A stretch of DNA of 64,000 nt from Thermoplasmatota archaeon (lineage in GTDB: Archaea; Thermoplasmatota; Thermoplasmata; Thermoplasmatales; Thermoplasmataceae): assembly GCA_023381355.1 (NCBI GenBank), contig JAMCUL010000020.1, positions 1-64,000 of the forward strand, given 5' to 3'. The notes beneath the pieces were generated by a model, which saw nothing but the letters and a program-made list of their open reading frames with translations, made no database searches and was not told where the DNA came from. Numbering within the stretch: position 1 is the stretch's first letter; every line of letters begins with the position of its first letter. The translations under genes were made by a program, and so were the position numbers. Below, one piece after another: positions 33,762-43,144 of this stretch.

Positions 33762-34535
33762 TCACAACAATGTTCTTCGCAGCCCGAGAATGTGCGACAG
33801 TTCCCCTGCGTTCATTGGGGCATTCCCGTTCGGGTGATTGTTGAAAAATATGTATACTTCCTTGAATCTTTCCTTGGCCCCTATTATCTCCTGCCCTATT
33901 TCCTCGAGTTCCTTCCCGGAGTATGCATAATTGAATTTTTCCATCCCAGATCCAGCCTTGAGAAAACTGGGATTCCTTCCATGAAGCCGTATATAGCAGA
34001 TATTCCTATTGCCTTCAATACCAGAAAGGTGAAGATGGAAATTATCAACACTGACCGGTATGAAACCGTGACTTCGGATTATCCTTGAATATTCGCGATA
34101 CTCATTCCTGTTTCCTGTCCTTGGCTCAATGCAAAGCCCTTCAAAGGAAGATGATATTTCGGAAATGCCTGTGATGTATGATTCTATGTCGTGTATCCCT
34201 GGAGGAATGGTCATCATGACATTAAGGTATCCCTGCACCTTCAGTATAGGCTCCACCACAGATTCCCTGAATCTTTTCCATACCCCGATTTTATAATCAC
34301 TGTCGAATTCCCCGTGAGATATTTCACCGGGAAGCTTGACAGAAAAATTGACACCTGGAAAATGTCGTTGAATCCATGAATGTACCGTCTTGACCGATGG
34401 AATCGAGTAATATGTGGAGTCAACCTCAACTGCATTGAAGAAATGCGAATAATACTGGAGAGATGGGCTTGAACCACCGTAGAAATTCTCCTTCCACTCC
34501 TGATATGCCCATCCCGAACAACCAAGGTAAATCAT
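33762..34535 (-). CDS. DUF72 (YecE-like) TIM-barrel protein
   Basis: 257 residues. DUF72 features are the opening YLGCSGWAYQEWKENFYGG, FNAVEVDSTYYSIPSVKTVH, FSVKLPGEISHG, and the late YIRLHGRN with VYIFFNNHPNGNAPMNAGEL. The function of the family is unknown; an enzyme fold with a metal or phosphate site is assumed. Start overlaps the stop of the acyl-CoA dehydrogenase gene by 4 bases. Confidence 0.85.
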   Translation of the reverse strand: MIYLGCSGWAYQEWKENFYGGSSPSLQYYSHFFNAVEVDSTYYSIPSVKTVHSWIQRHFPGVNFSVKLPGEISHGEFDSDYKIGVWKRFRESVVEPILKVQGYLNVMMTIPPGIHDIESYITGISEISSSFEGLCIEPRTGNRNEYREYSRIIRSHGFIPVSVDNFHLHLSGIEGNRNICYIRLHGRNPSFLKAGSGMEKFNYAYSGKELEEIGQEIIGAKERFKEVYIFFNNHPNGNAPMNAGELSHILGLRRTLL

Positions 34536-35677
34536 GGATGGATTTCCCTGAACACCTCCCTGGATATGATAAGCCTCTGTATCTGGTTTGTTCCCTCGTA
34601 TATCTGGGTTATTTTTGCATCCCTCATGTGCCTCTCTGCATCCAGGTCTGTTGTATATCCGTATCCTCCAAAGAGTTGCAGGCAGTCTGTTGCCACCTTC
34701 ATGGCAACATCAGAGGCTTTCAGCTTTGCCATTGATGATGGCTTTACACATGGCTCGTGGTTGTCCCATTTCCTGGCTGCATCATAGGTCAGAAGTGTCG
34801 CAGCCTCGATCTCCGTTTCCATGTCTGCTATCATGAACTGCACTGCCTCAAAACTGGAAATTGCCTGGCCAAACTGTTTCCTCTGCTGAATGTATTCCAC
34901 TGCCTCCTCGAATGCCGCTTTTGCAATTCCCAGAGCCTGGCAGGCAATTCCGATCCTGCCTGCATCGAGAGTTTCCATTACCACCTTGAAGCCATCATTC
35001 AGTGTTCCCACAAGATTTGATTCAGGGACTCTTGCGTTTTCGAAGACAAGTTCAACTGTGGATGACCCGCGGATACCCATCTTGTGGATATCTCTTGAAA
35101 TCTTGAAACCGGGTGTGTCAGCATCGACAACAAATGTGGATATTCCTTTATGGCCCTTTGATGGATCAGTGACAACATCAACCACGTAGAATTTTGCGAG
35201 CCTCCCGTTGGATATGAATATCTTTGAACCATTAATCACGTAATCATTACCATCCTTCACCGCCGTTGTCTTGATGGCAGCTGCATCACTTCCAGCCCCG
35301 GGTTCTGTAAGTGCCAGTCCGCCTATCTCACCGTTCACTACCCTTGATAGATACTTCTTCTTCACGTATTCACTGCCGAACATGAGAACTGGCTCAGCGA
35401 AGAGGGTCAGTGCTCCATCCAGTACAAGTGCAGTGCTTGGGCAGGCCTTTGAAATTTCCTCAATTGTGTGCATCAGGAATGAGAAACTCATCCCATATCC
35501 ACCGTAATCCTTTGGGAGATAACTTGCAAACAGGCCCAGCTCCTTCATCCTGCTTATAAGTTTTTCAGGCACTTCCTGCCTTTCGTCTATTTCTCTTGCC
35601 AGAGGCCTGACCTCTTCCTTTGCGAATCTCCTTACATAGGTCAAGACATCCATCTCTTCCTGACTCAATCCTTCCAT
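34532..35677 (-). CDS. Acyl-CoA dehydrogenase (short/branched-chain type)
   Basis: 381 residues with the full acyl-CoA dehydrogenase layout. FAD- and substrate-binding segments are GGLALTEPGAGSDAAAIKTT, YVINGSKIFISNGRLAKFYV, RKQFGQAISSFEAVQFMIAD and LQLFGGYGYTTDLDAERHMR; the catalytic base is the Glu in IYEGTNQIQRLIISREVF. It oxidises a CoA thioester and hands electrons to an electron-transfer flavoprotein. Chain length cannot be assigned. TATA-like AACGATATTTAG lies shortly before the ATG. First gene of the leftward run that continues through gatDE and nuo. Confidence 0.92.
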   Translation of the reverse strand: MEGLSQEEMDVLTYVRRFAKEEVRPLAREIDERQEVPEKLISRMKELGLFASYLPKDYGGYGMSFSFLMHTIEEISKACPSTALVLDGALTLFAEPVLMFGSEYVKKKYLSRVVNGEIGGLALTEPGAGSDAAAIKTTAVKDGNDYVINGSKIFISNGRLAKFYVVDVVTDPSKGHKGISTFVVDADTPGFKISRDIHKMGIRGSSTVELVFENARVPESNLVGTLNDGFKVVMETLDAGRIGIACQALGIAKAAFEEAVEYIQQRKQFGQAISSFEAVQFMIADMETEIEAATLLTYDAARKWDNHEPCVKPSSMAKLKASDVAMKVATDCLQLFGGYGYTTDLDAERHMRDAKITQIYEGTNQIQRLIISREVFREIHP

Positions 35678-35963
35678 AAACCTAAATATCGTTTACATTA
35701 ATATTTTTCACCGGAGTACTTAAATGGATCTTATTCAGGAAATCCATAGCAGGAAGTATGGTAAAATTTAATGAAAATTTTCAGAGGATGATTAACTTCC
35801 ACCCCATTTACGGATAACATATAACATATCAACGATATGGCCTAATAATTGCACAGGTGAAAGATAAGAACATCCTGATCCCGTTAATGCCTACCCCTAT
35901 TGTTGATTCCACTGCATGTCCTGGAAATTGAGAAAATTCTCCGCGATATTATATCTATATCTC
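35678..35963. other. 286-base spacer between two acyl-CoA dehydrogenase genes
   Basis: AT-rich with no ORF or RNA gene seen; holds the promoter of the gene starting at 35677. Confidence 0.4.
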
Positions 35964-37619
35964 TCACTTACCTTGGGCAGTTTTTCTTCTTTCATTTGAC
36001 ATCCAGTCAACAATGTCCATCTTGAACAGTGATGTCTCCAGTACTTCGTCCTTTCTGTATATCTCCGCGAAAAGTAAGTCTGCAGAATGGAGGTCTCTCT
36101 CATCTCCCTCTTTCTCATAAAGATCATACATGAGCGTTACTTCACATAGTTCCCCGAGCTTTTTAAGAAGATCCTTGGAATGACACTCTGCATATCCTGA
36201 TTTCATCACACTGTCGAAATATTCCTTGGTCCTGTTGAAAGCACTTTCAATATTTTTTCCGGCTCTGTCATTTTTTAGTTTATTTTTTATGGACTCCATC
36301 TTTGAGAAAAACATGTAAGCAGCATTTTTCCTGACTATTGCTTCCAGCATGTCGAGTGACTGTATGTTGCTTGTTCCTTCCCATATGGAAGTTACAAGAG
36401 CATCCCTGTGAAACTTAGCCATCGGGAATTCCTCGAAGAAGCCAATCCCACCAAATATTTCGAGCGAATACTGAGTCACATGATCTGACGCCCATGCTGC
36501 CATGTTTTTTGCTATGTGCGAGATGAATCTCGCATAATTGTAATTATCATCATATGGAGGCCTAGAGCTGTATGCGTCACTGAACAGCCTTGCAGCATAC
36601 AGGGAAATAATTACAGCACCTTCAAGTTCTGCTTCCAGTGTTGTCAGATCCCTTATCATGAGAGGATGTTCTATAAGTTTCTTCCCGAATGCTGATCTTC
36701 TTTCTGCGTGAAGATAGGCTTCCCACAACGCCTTTCTACCGATGCCTGAAGCTGCCAGTGCATCGTCTATTCGTGATACAGTAAGTATTTCCATGGCATA
36801 ATATATTCCCTTCTCCTTTTCACCAATGAGATATGCTTCTGATCTGTTCAGTTCAACTTCACCGCTTGGTACTGCAATAGTGCCCATCTTATTCTTTAGC
36901 CGGCGAATTGTATAATTCAATTCACCTCGCCCATTCATGGCAGGAACGAAGAATAGACCAATGGATTTGACCCCGCCTTCGGCATATTTAGCAGTTACTA
37001 TAGCCCCATCAGCGAGCCCGGCATCACTTGCAAAATATTTGTCATTTCCTGTGAGATACCAGTTATTTCCTTCATTGAAGGCAACAGTATTATTTGCTCC
37101 CAGATCACTCCCTCCCTGAGTCTCGCTGTAATATGTTGCGCCGTACCACGGATCCAGTTTATTGACATATTTCTCTAAAAATTCCTTGAGTTCAGGATTA
37201 TCGCCGTATTTTTTCAGGCCGTATGCAGTCTGTGCGGTAAGAGTCAGTGTGCAGAATATTCCAGAATCTGATATTACATACCCGCTTATGTAATGATACA
37301 TCCAGTCATTTTCATCTCCAGCACTTTTTCTCACTACACCAAGTTCCTGGAGTTTTCTGAGTGCAGATCTGTGCTCTGGAGAGAGCCTCACATAATCTAT
37401 CCTCTTTCCATCAAGATCCCAGGTAATAAGTTCCGGTTTACCTTTGTGATCAACAAAGTCCATTATCTCTATAAGCTCAGATGAAACGTATTTTCCCAGA
37501 TCAGATAGTCCATTCTTGTTGTCTATTCCAAGATACCTGATAAATTTCTGGAGTGGGAGATCGTCGGAATAATAATTCAGAATGCTACCCCTGAATATCC
37601 TGCCAAATTTATCATTCAT
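35964..37619 (-). CDS. AidB-like acyl-CoA dehydrogenase
   Basis: 551 residues, longer than usual acyl-CoA dehydrogenases because of an extra N-terminal region and a helical C-terminal domain, as in AidB/isovaleryl-CoA-dehydrogenase-like proteins. Motifs are YYSETQGGSDLGANNTVAFN, WYLTGNDKYFASDAGLADGA, RSAFGKKLIEHPLMIRDLTT, QYSLEIFGGIGFFEEFPMAK and SIWEGTSNIQSLDMLEAIVR, the last holding the Glu of the usual active site region. Substrate unknown. The single-copy promoter region upstream (37620-37680) is AT-rich. It does not overlap its neighbour. Confidence 0.88.
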   Translation of the reverse strand: MNDKFGRIFRGSILNYYSDDLPLQKFIRYLGIDNKNGLSDLGKYVSSELIEIMDFVDHKGKPELITWDLDGKRIDYVRLSPEHRSALRKLQELGVVRKSAGDENDWMYHYISGYVISDSGIFCTLTLTAQTAYGLKKYGDNPELKEFLEKYVNKLDPWYGATYYSETQGGSDLGANNTVAFNEGNNWYLTGNDKYFASDAGLADGAIVTAKYAEGGVKSIGLFFVPAMNGRGELNYTIRRLKNKMGTIAVPSGEVELNRSEAYLIGEKEKGIYYAMEILTVSRIDDALAASGIGRKALWEAYLHAERRSAFGKKLIEHPLMIRDLTTLEAELEGAVIISLYAARLFSDAYSSRPPYDDNYNYARFISHIAKNMAAWASDHVTQYSLEIFGGIGFFEEFPMAKFHRDALVTSIWEGTSNIQSLDMLEAIVRKNAAYMFFSKMESIKNKLKNDRAGKNIESAFNRTKEYFDSVMKSGYAECHSKDLLKKLGELCEVTLMYDLYEKEGDERDLHSADLLFAEIYRKDEVLETSLFKMDIVDWMSNERRKTAQGK

Positions 37620-38186
37620 TTTTAACGATCACCCTTTAAGATATATATTGTTTGCCTCTTACAATTTTTTTAAGAACAAAGCGGAACATTTGTATGAGAA
37701 TACAAAAATTGCCGTGTAGTTAATTCACGATCGCATCTGAAAAATAATTACACAAAATATACCCGATCCATATATGACATATATGAGAAAGAATGGGTGA
37801 TAATGGTTTCTGAATTATAATGTGTGGAGTACAAACATATTTTGATTGTGAAATTATCGCCTGATCAGGCTGATACGCATTATTTCTTATGGCCCCATAT
37901 GATTAACTGGGTTGGTAATAAAGTACGTTGTGACACTACGGCAAATGCAGCAAACGATGATACCCTGCTGACATTTTCATTAAGAATGAGTTTGACCACT
38001 TCATTTCCTCTGACCCTATATTGCAATGAAAAAATGTACTTGCCAAAGACTTTAATGAATTATGATTTGGCTAATTAACTCACGTTTAAACAAGCAAACA
38101 GGTTTGATTTAAGATGCATTTTGTCTCATATGGATCGGGTCATATGCAACTAAAAGACTTTTAACCTGAATAAAATTACAGCCGAA
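37620..38186. other. 567-base gap before the tRNA gene
   Basis: No established gene. A 59-codon open stretch on the minus strand (38059-37880), beginning after a stop and reading FIKVFGKYIFSLQYRVRG and later SFAAFAVVSQRTLLPTQLII, looks like protein but has no start codon and no family I recognise; it may be the tail of a lost gene. The plus-strand 84-codon frame at 37824 is its shadow. Confidence 0.3.
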
Positions 38187-38259
38187 GGGCTTGTAGTCCA
38201 GTGGTTATGACGTCGCTCTCACACAGCGAAGATCGCCGGTTCGAATCCGGCCAGGCCCA
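38187..38259 (+). tRNA. tRNA-Val (anticodon CAC)
   Basis: A 73-base cloverleaf: acceptor stem GGGCTTG/CAGGCCC (one G-T pair) with discriminator A at 38259, D arm starting GTCC, anticodon stem TCGCT/AGCGA with loop CTCACAC giving anticodon CAC (Val, codon GUG), and T arm GCCGG-TTCGAAT-CCGGC. CCA is not encoded. No intron. tRNA 3' ends are common integration sites, and the AT-rich accessory stretch begins just downstream, but I find no second copy of the 3' end within the window. Confidence 0.95.
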
Positions 38260-38531
38260 TATAAACATTGGTTTTACAGGGTTTCACATGATTAAGTTAA
38301 TAGGAGAAATAGACATATGAAATTTTTCCATGTGAAGACCCATTAAAAGAACAGATCTGAAGGTGATAGATTTTTTCAGACTTGCATGGATACATTTTGA
38401 ATGATTTCAATAGAAAATATTTAATTGACTTTCTAACGCGTTGTAGCGCTTATGACAGTCCTTCTCCTGATTGGTAAATTATCAATAAACACTGACACTC
38501 CAAATAAGAAACAATTTCTGGATGAAATGTC

Positions 38532-38774
38532 CTACCTGTCTATCCTTTTACCCAGATATACCAGCTTAGTTTTTGAAGGCTTAGTCTTATCAGGTTCAGG
38601 AATATTGCATTTGCATCCCCACTTGCAATCCAAAGTAATTATATGTCCAGCGGGCCAGTGTGGGAAACCCAAGAGTTTACTTCTTGAGATGTGATGCATC
38701 CATTTGGAATTGAAATTAACAACCGAATGTCCACAATTCTTACAGACATTAAATTCCAAACGATTCATATTCAA
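38532..38774 (-). CDS. Small cysteine-rich (zinc ribbon-like) protein
   Basis: 80 residues. CKNCGHSV near the N-terminus and CKWGCKC later, with His in between (HHISRSK), look like a split zinc-binding site. No family recognised. Its start overlaps the upstream gene's stop by 4 bases, forming a two-gene unit with the 110-residue protein. The opposite-strand frame at 38452 is a shadow. Confidence 0.5.
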   Translation of the reverse strand: MNMNRLEFNVCKNCGHSVVNFNSKWMHHISRSKLLGFPHWPAGHIITLDCKWGCKCNIPEPDKTKPSKTKLVYLGKRIDR

Positions 38775-39103
38775 AAACCATCCCCTGTTTCATTATTATG
38801 AGAGTTTATTTCTAATACATAATCTGTGGTGGCAACTATGTCTTTACTCAATAGAATGTCATTTACAAGGATTTCGTCTCTGTTGGTTATTTTTATTATT
38901 TTGCTTATCTGCTCAGATGTTAAAAATCGAGAGTTATTTGGTATATCAAATTTGGAGTGAATTTCAATCCCCACGTTTTGTCTAATAGCCTCCGTAGGCC
39001 TTATGTTTACCCGTTCCCTAAACTCAGGGCTTAACCTGTATTTCGCAGCAAATGTATAAACGGCAGTTGGTTCTAATTCTGATATCTGCAATACATCTTC
39101 CAT
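38771..39103 (-). CDS. Unknown 110-residue protein, accessory region
   Basis: Soluble and mixed helix/strand in look (AAKYRLSPEFRERVNIRPTE, SRFLTSEQISKIIKITNRDE, DIVATTDYVLEINSH). Codon use is AT-rich, as in the rest of this stretch. No domain recognised. It is transcribed leftward with the cysteine-rich small protein whose ATG overlaps its stop. Confidence 0.5.
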   Translation of the reverse strand: MEDVLQISELEPTAVYTFAAKYRLSPEFRERVNIRPTEAIRQNVGIEIHSKFDIPNNSRFLTSEQISKIIKITNRDEILVNDILLSKDIVATTDYVLEINSHNNETGDGF

Positions 39104-39285
39104 AATATATCACGATGAATATTTTCCAACAACATATTAATTTTTGGGTTCTTCGTAACTGGTCATTCTGATGTGCCGCACTCTTATTTGGATGAAGTAT
39201 TATGGACTAAAAGATCATTATATAATAGATATATTATATTAATAGAATAATTAAACTTCTTGCAGAGACACCAAAAGATCATTAG

Positions 39286-39495
39286 ATGCTGGATAAATTC
39301 CAGCATGCCTATGAGAATTTAAAGAAGATCGTCGACAGGCTGGAGGATGAAAATTGGAAACTAAGGGATGAACTCAACGAATACAAGAAGAGACACCTTT
39401 CCAGCATAGGCGTGAAGAAAGGAAAGACGTATGACATTGCAGTATCCGAAGATGCACAATCTGGCAGCAATATCGTTCATGGTTCAGATATGTAG
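39286..39495 (+). CDS. Short coiled-coil ORF, possible transposase leader fragment
   Basis: 69 residues: a heptad-like stretch (AYENLKKIVDRLEDENWKLR, DELNEYKKR) then a polar tail. It resembles the coiled-coil head of some transposases, but the link is weak. It ends exactly where the decayed IS630 gene begins, so it could be a remnant of another element. Confidence 0.3.
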   Translation: MLDKFQHAYENLKKIVDRLEDENWKLRDELNEYKKRHLSSIGVKKGKTYDIAVSEDAQSGSNIVHGSDM

Positions 39496-40299
39496 TGAGT
39501 CGATTATTTAATCAAGTAGATAATATGTGTAACCATAGAAACGATAGCGGGGCCATTGGATGTGAGAAGGAGATAGTGCTGGCCGATGAAGAACTTTCAA
39601 GAGTCAATATGAAAAGAGATAAATTTCCCCGGGTCAGGTATTATGTGAAGGAGAGGGATCCTGGCTTTGAGGAGAAGATGACCACTGCCCTTCATGTGTA
39701 TACAGGGAGGTGGAGATGATCAATGATGGCATTATAATTCCGGAACTCAAGGGTATCATAAGAATATCATTTGATGAGAAACTAAAAATTCAGGCAATAT
39801 CGTAGAAGTCAAAATAACTTCCATTGGTTCATGGAAAACCTTCACAGGTTACCGGAGAATATGAATGCATGAGAGTGGATACAACCTCTCTCTTGGCAGA
39901 AAGAGATCTGCATAACGGTGTTGTTACGGGAACAGTAGGCAGGACACAAAACGGCGGTGATTCCATTTCCCCCCTGAAAAAGTTGGATGATTCATAACCA
40001 GGGATAACAGTATAAGACTTGTACTGGATAACCTCAGGGTACACACCTCCGAAAAAACAAGGGAATGCCTCCTGACTGTTCCAAACAGGTTTCAGTTTGT
40101 CTTTACGCCAAAACATGGATCATGGCTGAATATTGTGGAGATGCTGTTCAGCAAACTTGCAAGAACAATACTACGTGATACCATGGCAAAAACCATTGAA
40201 GAGTTAGAGTAGAGAATACATCAGTATTTCGGGGAAATAAAGAGGTCTCTGGTCATTTTCCGATGGAAATATAAAATGGGTGAAACTACAATAGCATAG
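39495..40299 (+). pseudogene. IS630-family transposase, broken by frameshifts and stops
   Basis: The IS630 DDE transposase is recognisable in pieces across three frames. First piece (to a stop at 39717-39719): RVRYYVKERDPGFEEKMTTA. Second (39716-39805): IRISFDEKLKIQAIS, with the first catalytic Asp. Third (about 39829-40000): TSLLAERDLHNGVVTGTVGR. Fourth (from about 40004): IRLVLDNLRVHTSEKTRECL with the second Asp, then VFTPKHGSWLNIVEMLFSKL with the Glu. A TAG at 40210-40212 interrupts the same frame, which then reads the family tail YFGEIKRSLVIFRWKYKMG to 40299. At least two frameshifts and several stops mean it is inactive. Confidence 0.8.
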
Positions 40300-40368
40300 G
40301 AATTAACCGACTGATAACTAAATTTACAATCAAAATTCTTAATAACCGATTGAGGATACTCTAGAGAG

Positions 40369-41529
40369 ATGCTGTGGCTTGATTACGGCTTGATCGCCTC
40401 GGTCTTGTTCCTTATTTCATGGTTTGTATTTTTCACACCTATCAAAATTTCATCAGGCTTCGTAGCACCGGAATCAATTCAAACAGGAGACGAATATGAT
40501 CAAGAGGAAGTCTGTAGAATGTCAGAATTCTTAAGGGGGAAAATAGGGGTCGACCTTCACGACGAAGTAATGATTAATTTTGGAAATGGGAATAAGGTGG
40601 TGCTGCCCGTAAGAAGAATTACTGAAACTGAAAGATTCACAAATAAGATTGAAGTTTCCAGGGACATCCTATTCGAAATTTTTGATGTTAATCATGACTA
40701 TGAAAAGGAAAAGATTAGAGTTACAATTTCGACGTCCAAAAAAGGCTATGCGAAGAAGATTTTACCACCGTTTATCGTATATTTTATAACCTTTACAGGC
40801 ACATTTTTTATTCTGGGTCATTATGATTTAACAATCACCTTAAGCGTATCGTTAATATTGGCCCTGTTATTAAGTTCACTGAATATCAGGGCTACCGATT
40901 TCAGTAGACCGTTTTTTAAACCTGTTGCGAACAGATTTAAGAGAATGAGGGAGTTTAAGGTAATAGGATCAACCCAGAAGGCAAATGTTCTCATAACTGC
41001 ACCTCACGCTTTTCCACCAAGTTCCGACAAAAATACAGGCAAGTTGGCGGAACTGATCGCAATCAATTCGAAAATACCAGCAATAATTTCTAGAGTATCG
41101 CGATTAGACATCGACTTAAATAGAGGGATCAGCAACAATCATCCATTCAGGAAGAAAATTAAGGAAATTATAGATAATGGAAGCAGACCATTCTTGATCT
41201 TGGATATTCACGGTATGCACTCCGATGAGAATGAAATCGAAATAGGAACTACTAATGGAAAAAGTGTGCCGAAAGAAATTTTAGATGCCCTAATTGAAAC
41301 ATTTAGACAACATGAGATTGCCGCAAGGATAAACGAAAGGTTTCCAAGTGCTCAGAATGGTACGATCACTTCGTCATATTACAATATTAAGGGAAAGATA
41401 TATACTATTCAACTGGAGTTTCCAATGTCCATGAGACAGCCAGAAAATATTAACAACGTAGCTGGAATAATATCTGAGTTCATCAATTATTTTTTAAAAA
41501 GAATTCAGCCATCTTCGCAGCGAAGTTGA
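40369..41529 (+). CDS. Membrane protein with N-formylglutamate amidohydrolase-like domain
   Basis: 386 residues. One N-terminal helix (about 5-22), a soluble segment (30-130), two adjacent helices (133-150, 154-171), then a domain resembling the N-formylglutamate/N-acyl amino acid amidohydrolase fold: VLITAPHAFPPSSD (His213), DIDLNRG (249-253) and FLILDIHGMHSDENEIEIGT (His281, His284). These His/Asp positions fit a zinc site. It would cleave an amide bond in a small peptide-like or acylated amino acid substrate; this is inference from distant resemblance. Codons are AT-rich relative to the core. Its last 47 bases overlap, tail to tail, the ATP-grasp gene on the other strand. A chromosomal partner has not been seen. 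Confidence 0.6.
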   Translation: MLWLDYGLIASVLFLISWFVFFTPIKISSGFVAPESIQTGDEYDQEEVCRMSEFLRGKIGVDLHDEVMINFGNGNKVVLPVRRITETERFTNKIEVSRDILFEIFDVNHDYEKEKIRVTISTSKKGYAKKILPPFIVYFITFTGTFFILGHYDLTITLSVSLILALLLSSLNIRATDFSRPFFKPVANRFKRMREFKVIGSTQKANVLITAPHAFPPSSDKNTGKLAELIAINSKIPAIISRVSRLDIDLNRGISNNHPFRKKIKEIIDNGSRPFLILDIHGMHSDENEIEIGTTNGKSVPKEILDALIETFRQHEIAARINERFPSAQNGTITSSYYNIKGKIYTIQLEFPMSMRQPENINNVAGIISEFINYFLKRIQPSSQRS

Positions 41530-42337
41530 TCCCCTCTATCTCATTGTAATAATTGAGATTGCATGCGGTATTTATCTCATTGAATATATATCCATTTTCA
41601 GTTTGAAAGATGTCTGCAACCATGAGCTTTGCCTTAAATTTGTCTGCAAGTAATTCTGCATGTTTCTTCAGTTCATCATCAATTTTAAATGGCCTTGAAT
41701 TGCTGTTCATGCAAACTTTTGCATAATAATTATGAAACTGAGAGTGACTTCCATATGAAGGTAATTCATAATACGCTCTCATGTACCCATCTATGTATAT
41801 TACTCTTATAAGCCTCTTGAATTTGACTGCTTCCTGAACAACCATGGAAGATTTGGCGTTGGTCAATAAATTCTTTAACTTCTCCTGATCCAAAGCAAGC
41901 GTGATATCCCTTCCCATTGAGGAATATACAGGTTTAACAAAAGTGTGCCCCGTGAAATTTTCTAAAATTTTCTCCAAATCATCATGAAATTCAGGATTAT
42001 ACAACATGGTTTTGGGGACATCCATAACTGTAGATGCCAAAATTACACCTTTAAATTTATTGGAAGAAAGGATGTTTGATTCAGGATCGTTTATTATTTC
42101 CATTTCCTTCGATTCAACGTATTTCAGATGATCGAGGAGATAATCTGCGTCTCCTTTTGCTCCAAACCTAGGATGTACCATATCATAACCACTTATGAGC
42201 AATTTACTGGATGACAGTGGGAATAATAAAGGCCATTGCATGGAGGAACCAATTCCTCCCATTGCCTTATACTCCTTGATTATGCTTTCTGGAAACTTAT
42301 GCATTCCTTGAGTATAAAGTACTAAAAGGCTTTTCAT
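41483..42337 (-). CDS. ATP-grasp ligase (RimK-like)
   Basis: 285 residues with ATP-grasp features: TFVKPVYSSMGRDITLAL (lysine and Gly-rich ATP loop), VVQEAVKFKRLIRVIYIDG, and LMVADIFQTENGYIFNEINT (metal Glu and Asn near the end). The fold joins an acid to an amine using ATP, in peptide-like bond formation; RimK/tubulin-tyrosine-ligase relatives add amino acids to proteins, and cofactor or peptide natural product ligases are other options. I choose the ATG at 42337 over a TTG at 42343. A TATA-like AAATATAAG lies about 25-30 bases before it. Located opposite an amidohydrolase-like gene with overlapping 3' ends. Confidence 0.75.
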   Translation of the reverse strand: MKSLLVLYTQGMHKFPESIIKEYKAMGGIGSSMQWPLLFPLSSSKLLISGYDMVHPRFGAKGDADYLLDHLKYVESKEMEIINDPESNILSSNKFKGVILASTVMDVPKTMLYNPEFHDDLEKILENFTGHTFVKPVYSSMGRDITLALDQEKLKNLLTNAKSSMVVQEAVKFKRLIRVIYIDGYMRAYYELPSYGSHSQFHNYYAKVCMNSNSRPFKIDDELKKHAELLADKFKAKLMVADIFQTENGYIFNEINTACNLNYYNEIEGINFAAKMAEFFLKNN

Positions 42338-42343
42338 CGACAA

Positions 42344-42700
42344 TATATGGCATTCTTATATTTCAACATAGCCTCTGGATATTGAGCCTTTTGCGACTCA
42401 AAATCAATAACAATCTGTCACATCATTTCAGTAGTCTTATGGTTAGACAATTATGGAAAATGATGTGCTCCACTTAAAACTGGAAACGTTTTGAAGTAAG
42501 ATTGTGTTGGGCTATTAGCCTAAAATACAATGTCTCCTAATTGTCGGATCCTCATTCCTTGGGTACTCATGTGATTCTTTGATGAATATCTGTCATAATT
42601 TCAGTGAATATAATTATATCATTTCCAGGTAATAAATATTTCTAAATAAGCAAATTTTCGTCCTTTACCGAATTCAGCATGTCCGATTCTAAGGTTAACC
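42344..42700. other. 357-base AT-rich gap in the accessory region
   Basis: Promoter of the ATP-grasp gene at the left edge. Otherwise no gene or RNA seen. The right part may belong to the decayed IS element that follows, but no terminal repeat was identified. Confidence 0.35.
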
Positions 42701-43013
42701 ATGCTCACAAATAAACTGTCCAAACTTATAGGGAGCACATCGTTGCACGGAGATAAGGGATACTTCGGACATGATACAAAGGGAATAGGTGGAACAATGG
42801 ACAGATCAGTAAGGAATCATAAATTATCCATGGAGTCTGTGAAAAAATCTTGGAATATAAAGGAAGAGATCACTTGTGGAATATCCATATGCAATCATGA
42901 AAAGACTGTTTCATTTTTCACATGTCATGGTTACAACAGTGAAGAGGGTAAGGGTGAAGTTCATGTTTGCATGTTTTGCGTACAATGTACATGCATTGAA
43001 GATCATCAATGGA
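42701..43013 (+). pseudogene. IS5-like transposase, C-terminal remnant with frameshift
   Basis: The first frame reads LHGDKGYFGHDTKGIGGTMD and then RSVRNHKLSMESVKKSW, a segment around the second catalytic Asp. After a shift near 42865-42885 another frame continues KRSLVEYPYAIMKRLFHFSH and then VMVTTVKRVRVKFMFACFAY, the usual C-terminus with the YxxxMKR helix. It stops at 43011-43013. The N-terminal half, including the first Asp, is missing, so this is an inactive remnant. Confidence 0.7.
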
Positions 43014-43144
43014 TAGCGTGAGCTATCAATCTTTTAAGAAATTTCAGTGAAAGTAGAGGGAAAAAGAGGATAATGCTAGAAGTAAAAGGTAGAACTATCA
43101 TATTTTCTAAGCAAATTATCAGGTTATGATATTTCGATAGCAAA

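Noticed and set aside
37824-38078. 84-codon plus-strand frame before the tRNA
   Set aside because: It lies opposite a more protein-like minus-strand stretch that itself has no start; no evidence for expression.
38240-38259. tRNA-Val 3' end as an attachment site of an integrated element
   Set aside because: No second copy of the tRNA 3' sequence and no integrase gene were found in the window.
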